64,000 nucleotides of DNA, from the IMG/VR virus record IMGVR_UViG_3300031236_000003, positions 1 to 64,000 of that record; one strand, written 5' to 3'. The stretch is from a virus. Below are positions 1 to 7,313 of this stretch, in pieces. The number at the start of each line of letters is the position of its first letter. Position 1 is the stretch's first letter. A model generated the notes under the pieces. The model did not search any database and was not told where the DNA came from. It saw nothing but the letters and a program-made list of their open reading frames with translations. The position numbers and the translations under genes were made by a program.

Positions 1-130
1 CAAGCGGCGTCCCGAGCGGCCCAAGCGGCGTCCCGAGCGGCCCAAGCGGCGTCCCGAGCGGCGGCCCGAGCGGCCCAAGCGGCGGCCCGAGCGGCCCAAG
101 CGGCGTCCCGAGCGGCGGCCCGAGCGGCGG
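1..130. repeat. GC-rich tandem repeat of 21-nt and 12-nt units
   Basis: Near-perfect copies of a 21-nt unit beginning CAAGCGGCGTCCCGAGCGGC alternate with shorter 12-nt units containing GGCCCGAGCGGC. All unit lengths are multiples of three, so copy number can change without breaking the leftward gene, where the unit reads AARDAAW. The repeat continues past the left edge. Confidence 0.9.
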
Positions 131-560
131 CCGAATCCTTACGAGCAGCATCTAACGGAGCCATGATCGACGGGATTTGAGCCAACGCGGTTATTTCGGG
201 AAACCCGGCCAGCGCGTCAGCGTGAGCGGTTAGTCCGGCCAGGCGCAGCCATGCGGGGGTATGGACGCGGATAAGCCAGTCTGTAGCCATGATTGCGCGG
301 CGGCTCTCAACTTCGGGCGTTGATGCCGTGCCAACCAACCGCGGGATGAAAGGCTTGAGTGTTTGGCGTACTTCGTCGCTCACCGAATCATTGTACGAGC
401 GCAAAAACGCGGAAATGACGGGCGAGGCGCAGGCCGGATGATCGCTCCAGGGTTCGCCTGCGACGTAGGCAACGGCTTCCATGATGCATGCGCCGTCCTC
501 AAATTTGGAGTGAGCGCCCTTTTTGAGTTGAAGTGTTTCGAGGTCGAGGGTAGGTGACAT
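1..560 (-). CDS. Ala-rich repeat protein, truncated by the window edge
   Basis: The frame is open from an ATG at 560 to the left edge, giving 186 codons without a stop, so the C-terminus lies outside the window. The start has GAAAGGA upstream. The globular N-terminal part (about 135 residues) contains CIMEAVAYVAGEPWSDHPAC, a signature I recall from an uncharacterised protein family common in phages and actinobacteria. The last visible part is a repeat of AARDAAW and AARAAAW units that should form an Ala/Arg-rich helix. Function is unknown. It is the most distal visible gene of the leftward operon. Confidence 0.85.
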   Translation of the reverse strand, partial: MSPTLDLETLQLKKGAHSKFEDGACIMEAVAYVAGEPWSDHPACASPVISAFLRSYNDSVSDEVRQTLKPFIPRLVGTASTPEVESRRAIMATDWLIRVHTPAWLRLAGLTAHADALAGFPEITALAQIPSIMAPLDAARKDSAAARAAARDAAWAARAAAWAARAAARDAAWAARDAAWAARDAA

Positions 561-619
561 GGGATTATTCCTTTCGGTTGGTGGCCGGAAGCGCCGGCGC
601 GGTCTATACGTGGACCTGA

Positions 620-856
620 TTAGTCGGCATACGATCCGATAATGTCGCAGCCGTCGGGCGATACGCCAGGGTCTAGGATCATGACGGCGCACTCGCCTAA
701 AGTTGTCTCCTCGGCGTTGAGGTAGCGGTCAGCCTCCTCCGGTGGGAGCCGATCTTTGCAGGCGCGTTTGCGGGCTGCGGCGCGGAATTCGGCCTCGTCG
801 TGGATGCAAATCTCGATTGAAACGGCGGTGATGATGCTGTTGTCTGAGTGGCTCAT
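620..856 (-). CDS. Small hypothetical protein
   Basis: The product is 78 residues, starting MSHSDNS. I chose the internal ATG at 856 because GGAAAGGA lies just upstream; an upstream in-frame ATG would put the ribosome site inside the gene. The protein is acidic with a central helical stretch rich in Ala, Arg and Glu. I recognise no domain. It is in the same orientation and has the same type of ribosome site as its neighbours, so it is probably part of the leftward operon. Confidence 0.7.
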   Translation of the reverse strand: MSHSDNSIITAVSIEICIHDEAEFRAAARKRACKDRLPPEEADRYLNAEETTLGECAVMILDPGVSPDGCDIIGSYAD

Positions 857-933
857 AAAATCCTTTCCTTTCAACGCGTCCGACTTGGAACGGACTGCCA
901 GCGCGTTACGCGGCTGGTTGGCCGCGTCCTCCG

Positions 934-1110
934 CTATGCCTTGTAGTAGGCGTTTACGCCAACAGTGATGCGCTTGCCGTCGATCATTGCATCTGTGACC
1001 ATATTGCCGCGGCTGGATGCGACAACCATAGTTGCGCCGCTCTTGCTGCGTTCGGGCGTCTGCATGGGGATGGTGATAACGAGGTTTCCGTCTTTTATTT
1101 CGGCTTTCAT
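934..1110 (-). CDS. Small conserved phage protein (58 aa)
   Basis: The product starts MKAEIKDGNLVITIPMQTPE and continues with SKSGATMVVASSRG, which resembles short beta-rich hypothetical proteins seen in many phage early regions. AAGGGGAA precedes the ATG. The gene lies between two leftward genes with short gaps. The function is not known. The recognition is from memory of the family pattern. Confidence 0.75.
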   Translation of the reverse strand: MKAEIKDGNLVITIPMQTPERSKSGATMVVASSRGNMVTDAMIDGKRITVGVNAYYKA

Positions 1111-1163
1111 CTGAGAATTCCCCTTCTGTGCGGTTAGTGGTGCGTTGACGGTTGAGCGCGGCT

Positions 1164-1397
1164 CTAGTGCTTGCAGCTCAGGATCACAGGGTTAACGGCG
1201 TCGCCCTGGCTCGCAACCTGAATCGCCTTTTCCTCGCAGACTAGCGCGCGGTCGGAGCCGAACAGGAACACGCGAAAATCCCCGTTGGCGTCGGCCTGGT
1301 AGACGATCTTGATTGAGCCCTTGCGGGCGGTAGTGGCGTCGGAGGCCGCGAAGGTGAGCACGAGGAGCGCGGCGGCGAAGATGAGTTTCTGTTTCAT
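1164..1397 (-). CDS. Small secreted protein with signal peptide
   Basis: The 77-residue product begins with a lysine-bearing N-region, a hydrophobic core (LIFAAALLVLTFAA) and a plausible cleavage site near SDA, so export is likely. The mature part is about 55 residues with two Cys residues (ALVCEE and LSCKH) that could form a disulfide. GAAAGGAAAGCCAGCC precedes the ATG. Function unknown; a periplasmic role is inferred from the signal peptide only. Confidence 0.75.
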   Translation of the reverse strand: MKQKLIFAAALLVLTFAASDATTARKGSIKIVYQADANGDFRVFLFGSDRALVCEEKAIQVASQGDAVNPVILSCKH

Positions 1398-1461
1398 GGC
1401 TGGCTTTCCTTTCCTTTAAGCGCGATACGCTCGCGCCGGGCGGTTGTGGGTGAATGGCTGG

Positions 1462-3531
1462 CTACCCGTTGCAGATTAGCAGCAAGGCGACGTTAACGCC
1501 GGTGCCCTGCTCTTTGAACGTTCCGGCTGGCAAGTCTTCCCACCATCCGCCGGAGTTCTCAGCCATCGGCTTTAGAATCTCCCGCTGGCGTGGACCATTG
1601 GCACAGAGCGCGACCAAGCGGCCACCGTCGGCAAGGAATCCGGCGGCGTGCTTGATGTGCTTTATATCTGAGCCGTTCTCAAAAGGCGGATTCATAACGA
1701 TGCGGTCAAACTTGCCGAGGTTGCCGTTCTGTTCCAGGAAATCGCCGGGTGTTACTCGATCACCGCCAAGGCAATCATGGAAGGCTAAACGGTGGGCCAA
1801 CGTCGGATTGATTTCAACGGCTGTGATAGCAGACCGGCCTGCGTTGCCTGACAGCATGGCTCGGCGGATCGCGTCCACAATTGCCCCGGTGCCTGCGCTC
1901 GGTTCGAGTACCTCCTGGCCGTCTTGTATGTCGGCTTCGCCTACCATGCGGTCGGCAAGCTCGGCAGGCGTCGGGAAGAGTTGAGGCGCGGAGACAACGC
2001 GAACGCCGGTCTTGAGCGCATTCTCTAGCGCCTTGAATGGCGCTGCGGCTGCGTCCTGCTCGGCTCTGGCCGCGTTCTGCGCCTGCAGCCGCTCGGTTCT
2101 TGCCGTCAATTCTTCCAGGTCCGTTTGAGGTTGGAACAGATGCGCATTTGTTGCCGGTGGCGCGATGAGTTCTTTTTGTGGCGGATCTTTGCGCTTGGCG
2201 TCGGCGATGAAAACGCCGTAATAGCTATGACGGCGATTCCATTGCTTTGTTTGATCTTCCGGCGCGGTCGGCTGCGGCAGTTGCAGGTAAACACCGATAG
2301 CGTGCCGGATGCGGTGCGCGCCTGCGGTCTCGGTCTCCTTAACAACCTTGCTGCCCCGGAAGTCGCTCGGAATCTTCTTCCATTCGGCCTCGGTGCAACT
2401 CGCGAAGCCTTCGCCGGAATAGTTGCACATGGGCGGAATTTTCAGAGCTGCGGCTACTTCTGCGGCGCGCTCGTCGGTCGGCGCTTGGTAATCCTTGATT
2501 TCCTCAATCCCGCAAACCTTGCAATATCGCCGGCTGGTGGTAACGCTGATTTGTTTACCGTCCTTCTTGTTGACCTTGAGAATCGTTACCCATTCCTGCC
2601 CGATCAGGACGCGGCCGCCAACCTTCAGATCGTGTTTTTCGGCGATCAACCCGCCGCCCTCGTCGAGCATAGCGCGTTCGTAGGCGATCCGGTTTTCATA
2701 GTGGGTAATCCAGCGCTGCAGGATGGGTATATGCCTCTCTAGGCGAGGCAGCGCTAAATCCCGCGCCTGCTCCGGTGTAATGATGCCGGTGTCCATCGTA
2801 TCTCCCAGCGCGGACCACAAATCCATTTCGCCCTCGTATTTGCTCGCGCCTTCGACTCGTGGGTATTTGTCGAGCGGAAAGCAGAAAGAGGCGTGATGAT
2901 AATTTGTGATGCGTTTGCAGTATGCCCAGGTCAGCGGTTCAAATTTCCATTGCTTGATTTGTTCGCGGACTTCCAGCAGTGTTTTGTCCGACTTGCGATA
3001 ATCAGCCTCGATTCCCTTGATGCGGCGCGCTCGAACGTCTGGCCGTTCCTTGTACTTGGCATTGCGGAGAGCTCCGGCGGCGCGATAGGTCCAATATTCG
3101 GAAGCCTTCCAGCAGTCAACGGCCTTTCTCATACCGTTCTGGATTCGCTCCGCGTCTTTGCGTGCGTGCTTCTCGGAGTGATGTCCGACGAGAATAGGCT
3201 GGCCTAGCGGGATTCCATCGCAGATGCGTGACACTTGATCGTGGGCGCGGCTGGCCTCGGCTGCTTTCCGCTCGCTCAGATTCTCCAGCCGTTCGGCTTT
3301 CGCCTCGGCGCGGTCTACTAAGCTGGTGTCTTCGTCGCCGATCTCGCCGCACATCTCCAGGAGGAAATCCTCACGCGACGGCGACCAGGCGGGAGCAACA
3401 AACAATTCTTGCTTTGGTGCCCAGATGAAACCGTTGGCCTTAACGCGGTCGTATTCGTCTTTCGGCAGACGGTACGCCGGATAAAGCCTCAGCTTGTTGT
3501 CTTCGGGTGAATAGGTTGCGCTGTGTTCCAT
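1462..3531 (-). CDS. DUF3560 protein fused to an N6-adenine-type DNA methyltransferase
   Basis: The product is 689 residues. The N-terminal third (YSPEDNKLRLYPAYRLP, then a charged coiled segment around residues 60-200) matches the DUF3560 type found on plasmids and phages. The C-terminal 170 residues are a class I methyltransferase: motif I LEPSAGTGAIVDAI near 543, an acidic AVEINP strand, and catalytic NPPF near 614. The NPPF motif indicates amino-methylation of DNA, most likely adenine. In phages such enzymes can protect viral DNA from restriction. It is the largest gene of the leftward operon; AGGAGATTAAAGAGAA precedes the ATG. Confidence 0.88.
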   Translation of the reverse strand: MEHSATYSPEDNKLRLYPAYRLPKDEYDRVKANGFIWAPKQELFVAPAWSPSREDFLLEMCGEIGDEDTSLVDRAEAKAERLENLSERKAAEASRAHDQVSRICDGIPLGQPILVGHHSEKHARKDAERIQNGMRKAVDCWKASEYWTYRAAGALRNAKYKERPDVRARRIKGIEADYRKSDKTLLEVREQIKQWKFEPLTWAYCKRITNYHHASFCFPLDKYPRVEGASKYEGEMDLWSALGDTMDTGIITPEQARDLALPRLERHIPILQRWITHYENRIAYERAMLDEGGGLIAEKHDLKVGGRVLIGQEWVTILKVNKKDGKQISVTTSRRYCKVCGIEEIKDYQAPTDERAAEVAAALKIPPMCNYSGEGFASCTEAEWKKIPSDFRGSKVVKETETAGAHRIRHAIGVYLQLPQPTAPEDQTKQWNRRHSYYGVFIADAKRKDPPQKELIAPPATNAHLFQPQTDLEELTARTERLQAQNAARAEQDAAAAPFKALENALKTGVRVVSAPQLFPTPAELADRMVGEADIQDGQEVLEPSAGTGAIVDAIRRAMLSGNAGRSAITAVEINPTLAHRLAFHDCLGGDRVTPGDFLEQNGNLGKFDRIVMNPPFENGSDIKHIKHAAGFLADGGRLVALCANGPRQREILKPMAENSGGWWEDLPAGTFKEQGTGVNVALLLICNG

Positions 3532-3595
3532 TTCTCTTTAATCTCCTGACGCTGGTTGCGTCTGTTAGATTCTTGTTAGATTCGGCTCCGATAGC

Positions 3596-3766
3596 CTAAA
3601 CGTGGCGTCCTTCGTTGACGAGCGAAACAACCTTGACGAGGTTGCGCGCCCACTTGGGACGGCTGCGGAGGTCATCTGCGTAGCTTTCGGCCTCGCCTTT
3701 ATCGCGAGTCTTGAGCATGATGGCCGCCGTTTTCCCGTCCAGCATTTCAATCCAGACTTCATACAT
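3596..3766 (-). CDS. Small hypothetical protein (56 aa)
   Basis: The product starts MYEVWIEMLDGKTAAIMLKT. The start at 3766 was chosen over an upstream ATG because CAAGGAG lies 8-12 bases before it. The sequence suggests one alpha/beta fold with a basic C-terminal half. No family recognised. It is followed by a 60-bp gap, containing two tandem copies of TGTTAGATTC (3563-3583), before the methyltransferase gene. Confidence 0.65.
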   Translation of the reverse strand: MYEVWIEMLDGKTAAIMLKTRDKGEAESYADDLRSRPKWARNLVKVVSLVNEGRHV

Positions 3767-3844
3767 GGTGTGTGCTCCTTGCCCCGTTTCGATCTTGGAA
3801 CGGTAAAGACTCCGCGATCTCATCGGCCCCGGCTCTACCGGAGG

Positions 3845-3862
3845 ACGGGCAGCGCCCGGTTA
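3845..3862 (-). repeat. 18-bp hairpin repeat, copy A
   Basis: On the minus strand this reads TAACCGGGCGCTGCCCGT. The first three bases are the stop codon of the preceding gene and CGGGC-GCT-GCCCG can fold into a tight hairpin. An identical copy sits in the same position at the next stop codon (4095-4112). Confidence 0.8.
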
Positions 3863-4051
3863 TGCGCGGCGGCGAATGTGGATGGTGCTGGGCGTCGCCC
3901 GCCATACGCTGTAGCTGCGGTTGGGTAGTTCGGCCTCCAGCGCCAGCACAAAGTCCATGACGCTGTAGCTGTAGTTCTCGGCGATGGCGAGTTCGCCCAC
4001 CGCCATCGTGCGGACCTTGGTGTAGAGCTGAACGTAGTCAGAGAGTCGCAT
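3860..4051 (-). CDS. Small hypothetical protein (63 aa)
   Basis: The product starts MRLSDYVQLYTKVRTMAVGE and ends with a basic RRRA tail. GGAGGAACC precedes the ATG. No domain recognised. Its TAA stop is part of an 18-bp hairpin repeat that recurs at the stop of the next gene upstream in the operon. Confidence 0.65.
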   Translation of the reverse strand: MRLSDYVQLYTKVRTMAVGELAIAENYSYSVMDFVLALEAELPNRSYSVWRATPSTIHIRRRA

Positions 4052-4094
4052 GGTTCCTCCGGCGTGTTAGGCCGACGCGTGAGCGCCGGGGGTT

Positions 4095-4112
4095 ACGGGC
4101 AGCGCCCGGTTA
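4095..4112 (-). repeat. 18-bp hairpin repeat, copy B
   Basis: Second identical copy of the stop-codon hairpin TAACCGGGCGCTGCCCGT. It again begins with the TAA stop of the gene whose coding sequence it ends. It could act as an mRNA 3' barrier or a weak terminator inside the leftward operon. Confidence 0.8.
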
Positions 4113-4547
4113 GGATTCCCGGTCCCGTTTAACTCCCTCGCACGGATCGGAGCTGCAAACGCTCTCCTCGCGTCCGCATCCTTGGCAGTGGTAAACCGTG
4201 GCAATGGTTTCGTCTTCAAAAAATCCAAGATAAATCCCGGCTACTTTAGCGATCAGCTCGTCGGCCAGATCGCCGATCCAGTCGCAATGGCCCGCCCACT
4301 CTGTAGGATCGTCGCCTTTGGCGCAAGCATCGCAATTGCACTCACAAGAGCCGTTGCCGGTACGGTAGATGCTCGTCAGAGTACCGTCGTAGCGATGCAG
4401 CCAAGTGCTATCGCTAGGCTGGTAATCCCAAAACACCTCCCCGCCGGATGTAACGTATAGCGTCTCGATGCCTTGCTCGTGTTGCTTGATGGATGCAGCG
4501 GACACTTGCTCGTTTACTGCTGTCTCGACTTGTTCGCGTATCGTCAT
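4110..4547 (-). CDS. Cys-rich hypothetical protein
   Basis: The product is 145 residues starting MTIREQVETAV. The ATG at 4547 follows CCGGAGATAACGCA; a longer reading from 4613 lacks a good ribosome site. The middle holds CECNCDACAK and the C-terminal part HCQGCGREESVC, so two zinc-binding sites are plausible. A stretch GDLADELIAKVAGIYLGFF is helical. No family recognised. Confidence 0.7.
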   Translation of the reverse strand: MTIREQVETAVNEQVSAASIKQHEQGIETLYVTSGGEVFWDYQPSDSTWLHRYDGTLTSIYRTGNGSCECNCDACAKGDDPTEWAGHCDWIGDLADELIAKVAGIYLGFFEDETIATVYHCQGCGREESVCSSDPCEGVKRDRES

Positions 4548-4594
4548 TGCGTTATCTCCGGCTGGTGGTTCCAGCCCGTTATGTTGCGGTGAAA

Positions 4595-4675
4595 CTACTT
4601 GACCCGGTTCCAAGCAAGGCGAAGCGCCAGAGCCAGAAACGCGAAGCCGACAGCGTAAAACAGAGAAATCTGCAT
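4595..4675 (-). CDS. Single-pass membrane micropeptide (26 aa)
   Basis: GGAAAGGAAAGGACTCCC leads straight into ATG of MQISLFYAVGFAFLALALRL, followed by AWNRVK and a TAG stop. Residues 4-20 form one hydrophobic segment with a positive C-terminal tail. The strong ribosome site, identical in type to those of neighbouring genes, is the main evidence that it is translated. Function unknown. Confidence 0.6.
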   Translation of the reverse strand: MQISLFYAVGFAFLALALRLAWNRVK

Positions 4676-4703
4676 GGGAGTCCTTTCCTTTCCTTCCACC
4701 AGC

Positions 4704-4916
4704 CTAAAACAGCGTCAACTGCGCAATCGGATCGTAAGCCGGAGCGTTAACCTTGCTCTCGTCGACCGGCAAATCAAACAAAACCGGCTGGTTCTCCGGC
4801 ATCTCAACACGCTCGCAATCCAGACACAACGGGCGAAACGTTGCCTCACCCGGGTTGAATGCCGTATACGCAACCTCGCGCCGACGCCCACACCGCGCAC
4901 AGGACGGGCGGCTCAT
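4704..4916 (-). CDS. Zinc-ribbon protein (70 aa)
   Basis: The product starts MSRPSCARCGRRREVAYTAF. It carries CARC and, 28 residues later, CLDC, a classic treble pair for a zinc ribbon. The start at 4916 overlaps the stop of the upstream gene as ATGA, which supports translational coupling. Function unknown, probably nucleic-acid or protein binding. Confidence 0.7.
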   Translation of the reverse strand: MSRPSCARCGRRREVAYTAFNPGEATFRPLCLDCERVEMPENQPVLFDLPVDESKVNAPAYDPIAQLTLF

Positions 4917-5092
4917 AGCATCCACCGTTGCGCCAGCGAGCAACCCGCCGGTATCGCCCCACAATAAACATTCCACGTCATACGCGCCGAGCGCCCGTAG
5001 ACGCCACGCGAATCGTAAAGGTAGGAGAATGCACCATGCGTCAAGCCGGAGCGGACGTAGGCTATCAGCGTCGCTTGCGTCAGCGGCTCCAT
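4913..5092 (-). CDS. Small hypothetical protein (59 aa)
   Basis: The product starts MEPLTQATLIAYVRSGLTHG. Its ATG overlaps the TAA of the upstream gene (TAATG) and its own stop overlaps the next ATG (ATGA), so it is the middle of a three-gene coupled set. GAGAGGTGCAG lies upstream. No recognised domain. Confidence 0.65.
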   Translation of the reverse strand: MEPLTQATLIAYVRSGLTHGAFSYLYDSRGVYGRSARMTWNVYCGAIPAGCSLAQRWML

Positions 5093-5523
5093 TACTGCAC
5101 CTCTCCAGACGAAGCTACAACCCGGCCAGACTGCCACACTTCCCAGCCAATATTGCGTAGCCGGTCAAACGCCGCCGCGCCTCGCGCCTCTTCCAGCGTC
5201 TCAAATGTGCCGTGGGCCGTGCCATCGTCGGCCAGAAGCAGGAACGGCGTAAGCAACTCGCCGACGCGATTGCACGTCTCGCACTCGCCCTCATCGTAGC
5301 TACCACACGCGCACACTGCCACGTCCGCCGCCGCCTTATCCGCGCAATACCGGCAATTGCCTGCTTCGTGCTCGTCGTGAGTCTCGCAGATCACGCCAAC
5401 GTGCACCGGGCCATACTCCGCCACCCAATCCGTAGCGTCCTGGAATGCCTGAGCTTGCGCCGAGGTCTCAAACGTCTCACCCTCTACGCCCTCGCCGACT
5501 TGATTAAAGATGCTGTATCTCAT
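5092..5523 (-). CDS. Cys-rich hypothetical protein, first gene of the leftward operon
   Basis: The product is 143 residues starting MRYSIFNQVGEGVEG. GGGAGAAGGAAAGCG precedes the ATG at 5523. The centre has HEAGNCRYCADK and CACGSYDEGECETC, which look like two zinc knuckles; an N-terminal FETSAQAQAFQDATDWV and a C-terminal FETLEEARGAAAFDRL may be a duplicated motif. It is followed directly by two coupled small genes. Confidence 0.72.
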   Translation of the reverse strand: MRYSIFNQVGEGVEGETFETSAQAQAFQDATDWVAEYGPVHVGVICETHDEHEAGNCRYCADKAAADVAVCACGSYDEGECETCNRVGELLTPFLLLADDGTAHGTFETLEEARGAAAFDRLRNIGWEVWQSGRVVASSGEVQ

Positions 5524-5553
5524 CGCTTTCCTTCTCCCGCCGCTGGTTGCGGC

Positions 5554-5566
5554 CTGCAAGCGTTAT
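5554..5566 (-). promoter_or_regulatory. CGCTTGCAG motif downstream of the left promoter
   Basis: On the minus strand this reads ATAACGCTTGCAG, the same motif found at other promoters of the window. Here it lies just downstream of the predicted transcription start instead of forming a -35, so it behaves like an operator position. A related forward copy, TACGCTTGCAG, is at 5761-5771 with no -10 at a suitable distance. Confidence 0.5.
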
Positions 5567-5582
5567 CCGCCTACAGTTGCCA

Positions 5583-5611
5583 TTTCTACGCTACTATTCA
5601 CGTCGCGTCAA
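5583..5611 (-). promoter_or_regulatory. Leftward promoter for the left operon
   Basis: On the minus strand TTGACG (5611-5606) is followed after exactly 17 bp by TAGAAA (5588-5583), a reasonable sigma-70 promoter. Transcription would start near 5576, about 50 bases before the first leftward gene. An imperfect palindrome beginning GTGTGGACATATAGACACAC lies at 5623-5642, just upstream of the -35. Confidence 0.55.
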
Positions 5612-5847
5612 GAAGAAAATTTGTGTGGACATATAGACACACCGCGCAACTAAGAGAATCGACCTGCAACTCATTGATTCCATTGACGAACACCCCATCG
5701 AACACCTTGCCAGCTAGGAATTACCAATTAGTCAATAGGCAGAAGCCGTGTTTCGCGCTGTACGCTTGCAGACGGCCGAATAGTGCGCAGGTTGACCGGC
5801 TGGAATCGCAGCTTAGACCGACCCATTCGTACCTGGTAGTAGCAGGA

Positions 5848-6084
5848 TCAGGCAGCTTTGGCCCTCTGTTGCTGCGGCTGCGGCAGGTTGGCGAGGATAG
5901 GCGCAGCCAGTCTCCCGGCAATGCCCGGCGGCGCGGCTCTCATCGGCTCGACCTGCACCGCGTTGGCGCTACTGTTCCCGGCATTGTTCCCAGATTGGCT
6001 GCGCTGCTGGTGTTTTAGCGCAACCTTTGTGTATGGCCACAACACAATGATTAACGATTTTAGTATCAAGCCTAATGTAATCAT
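5848..6084 (-). CDS. Possible small membrane-anchored protein
   Basis: A possible 78-residue product starts MITLGLILKSLIIVLWPY, one hydrophobic segment, followed by a disordered Gln/Ala/Pro-rich tail. GGAGG lies about 16 bases before the ATG, too far to be convincing, and an upstream ATG at 6126 is an alternative. The interval 5524-5847 holds only regulatory signals. Reported as tentative. Confidence 0.35.
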   Translation of the reverse strand: MITLGLILKSLIIVLWPYTKVALKHQQRSQSGNNAGNSSANAVQVEPMRAAPPGIAGRLAAPILANLPQPQQQRAKAA

Positions 6085-6336
6085 AGATATACGATACGGT
6101 CCTCCGGGAACAATGCGTATCGGCATCGACGCCGGACGCAGCCCCCATTTTCGGCGGTCGGACCCCTAGACTGACGATGCATCCCCGGACGACTTGCCCC
6201 GCCGCGCGCCGGACTCCGATCCGCCCCGAGCGCGCGCAAGGGTACCCCCTCGACCTCGCGCCGTCGCTCCGCGACCAACCATTCCCACATAAATTTTCCG
6301 CAGCCTCGTTGCCCTGTTCTGTTGTCCCAAAAAATC

Positions 6337-6388
6337 TTGTGACGTTTTCACAAAACGCTTGATTTGGGAAATTGGAACGTGCTATTGT
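6337..6388 (+). promoter_or_regulatory. Rightward promoter with inverted-repeat operator
   Basis: TTGTGA-CGTTT-TCACAA (6337-6353) is a perfect 6-bp inverted repeat. It abuts ACGCTTGATT, whose TTGATT (6359-6364) is 18 bp from TATTGT (6383-6388). The first ATG follows 7 bases later at 6396, so the transcript would be nearly leaderless. The stretch 6130-6336 upstream holds no gene that I can support. Confidence 0.5.
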
Positions 6389-6395
6389 CTCGGTT

Positions 6396-6662
6396 ATGGA
6401 AATGAAGTTGCGAGGCTGGTTTGCGAGGTTCCGGTGGCCGAGGTGGGGAATGCTGTCGTATCGTGATGACGATAAGCTTCCGTATGCAGCGGAAGAAATT
6501 GGCTACAGGGTCGTCAAGTGTCTGGAGCGTGGATCGACTCGTATCGTGGTGACGCATAGGTATGGGCGGTACAGATTAGACGCGGACCAGCCTCTGCCAA
6601 ACCGAATTCCGTTCTGGATTGGACTGTCGCACTGGTGGTTTCGTGTGAGGAATGGCGAATGA
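6396..6662 (+). CDS. Small basic hypothetical protein
   Basis: The product is 88 residues starting MEMKLRGWFARFRWPRWG. It is very rich in Arg and Trp at the N-terminus and has YRVVKCLERGSTRIVVTHR in the middle. The start is placed at the ATG 7 bases after a predicted -10, and no Shine-Dalgarno is visible. Its stop overlaps the next ATG (ATGA). It opens a rightward chain of coupled small genes. Confidence 0.6.
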   Translation: MEMKLRGWFARFRWPRWGMLSYRDDDKLPYAAEEIGYRVVKCLERGSTRIVVTHRYGRYRLDADQPLPNRIPFWIGLSHWWFRVRNGE

Positions 6663-7024
6663 GAGTATCGCGGGATTGCTGGCAATGCGAACTCGAAGGA
6701 TGCGGCCACGTCTGGATTGCGGCGGGCGAGGAACCGCCGGAGCAGTGCGCGCGGTGCAAGAAGCGGAAGTGGCATACTGAGGGCCGGTTTGAGTTGGCGC
6801 CGGGGGCAATTGCGCCGCAGAGGGAATTGCGAACAGACGCAGTTGCGACGACTGGCGGCAAGGTGACGATCTCGACGGATGTACCGCGGCCTAACTTTGC
6901 GGACCTGGCGCGGACGGTACCTGGGATTAAAGTGGCTATCCAGTTGGATCGGCCGGCGCATGACGTGGCGGGATGTAGGATTTACGGATGCGGGATGTGT
7001 GCTGTGCTTAAAGGTGGAAAGTGA
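6659..7024 (+). CDS. Zinc-ribbon protein
   Basis: The product is 121 residues starting MRVSRDCWQCELEGCGHVW. CWQC, CGHVW and CARCKKRKW form a zinc ribbon in the first 45 residues; a second pair, CRIYGCGMC, is near the C-terminus. Start chosen because ATGA overlaps the stop of the preceding gene. Function unknown, likely nucleic-acid binding. Confidence 0.68.
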   Translation: MRVSRDCWQCELEGCGHVWIAAGEEPPEQCARCKKRKWHTEGRFELAPGAIAPQRELRTDAVATTGGKVTISTDVPRPNFADLARTVPGIKVAIQLDRPAHDVAGCRIYGCGMCAVLKGGK

Positions 7025-7170
7025 TGCGTCGGCTAAATGTGTACTGGTGCTCTGCGACTGTTCCGTTTAGGAACAATTATATTGGGGTGAATCCGGATGA
7101 CTTTGATAAATTGCTGATGGCCTCGTTTGCGGAAAATTCCAGAAATATAGCGAAAGGTGGCTCGAAGTGA
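7024..7170 (+). CDS. Small hypothetical protein (48 aa)
   Basis: The product starts MRRLNVYWCSATVPFRNNYI. The ATG overlaps the previous stop (TGATG) and its own TGA overlaps the next ATG in the same way. No family recognised. Evidence is the coupling pattern and a continuous frame with no competing gene. Confidence 0.55.
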   Translation: MRRLNVYWCSATVPFRNNYIGVNPDDFDKLLMASFAENSRNIAKGGSK

Positions 7171-7313
7171 TGCGTCGATTCCAATCCTGGCTATGGCGTG
7201 TACTTCGGGTTCAGGTTCCGTGCGAGGTTTGCTCTGGGCGTGGCCGGTTGCCGATTTGGGATGAATGCGGTCAGATTGCCTGTCCGGTGTGCCAAGGAGA
7301 GGGGCGGCGATGA
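7170..7313 (+). CDS. DnaJ-like zinc-knuckle micropeptide (47 aa)
   Basis: The product contains CEVCSGRGR and CPVCQGEGR, two CxxCxGxG knuckles like the central zinc finger of DnaJ. This spacing would bind a single zinc ion. Starts MRRFQSWLWRVLRVQV after a TGATG overlap and ends with ATGA. A second DnaJ-like protein occurs at 24951-25244. Confidence 0.6.
   Translation: MRRFQSWLWRVLRVQVPCEVCSGRGRLPIWDECGQIACPVCQGEGRR

Noticed and set aside
1-130. Regular repeats that could be taken for a CRISPR array
   Set aside because: Units are directly adjacent, lack unique spacers, and encode an in-frame protein repeat. No cas genes are present anywhere in the window.
3563-3583. Tandem TGTTAGATTC repeat as an attachment site
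   Set aside because: It is only a 10-bp duplication in a small gap, far from the integrase, with no second copy near the other end.
5212-6018. 268-codon plus-strand frame
   Set aside because: It crosses a coding gene on the minus strand and the left promoter region, with shadow-like composition rich in Arg, Leu and Ser.
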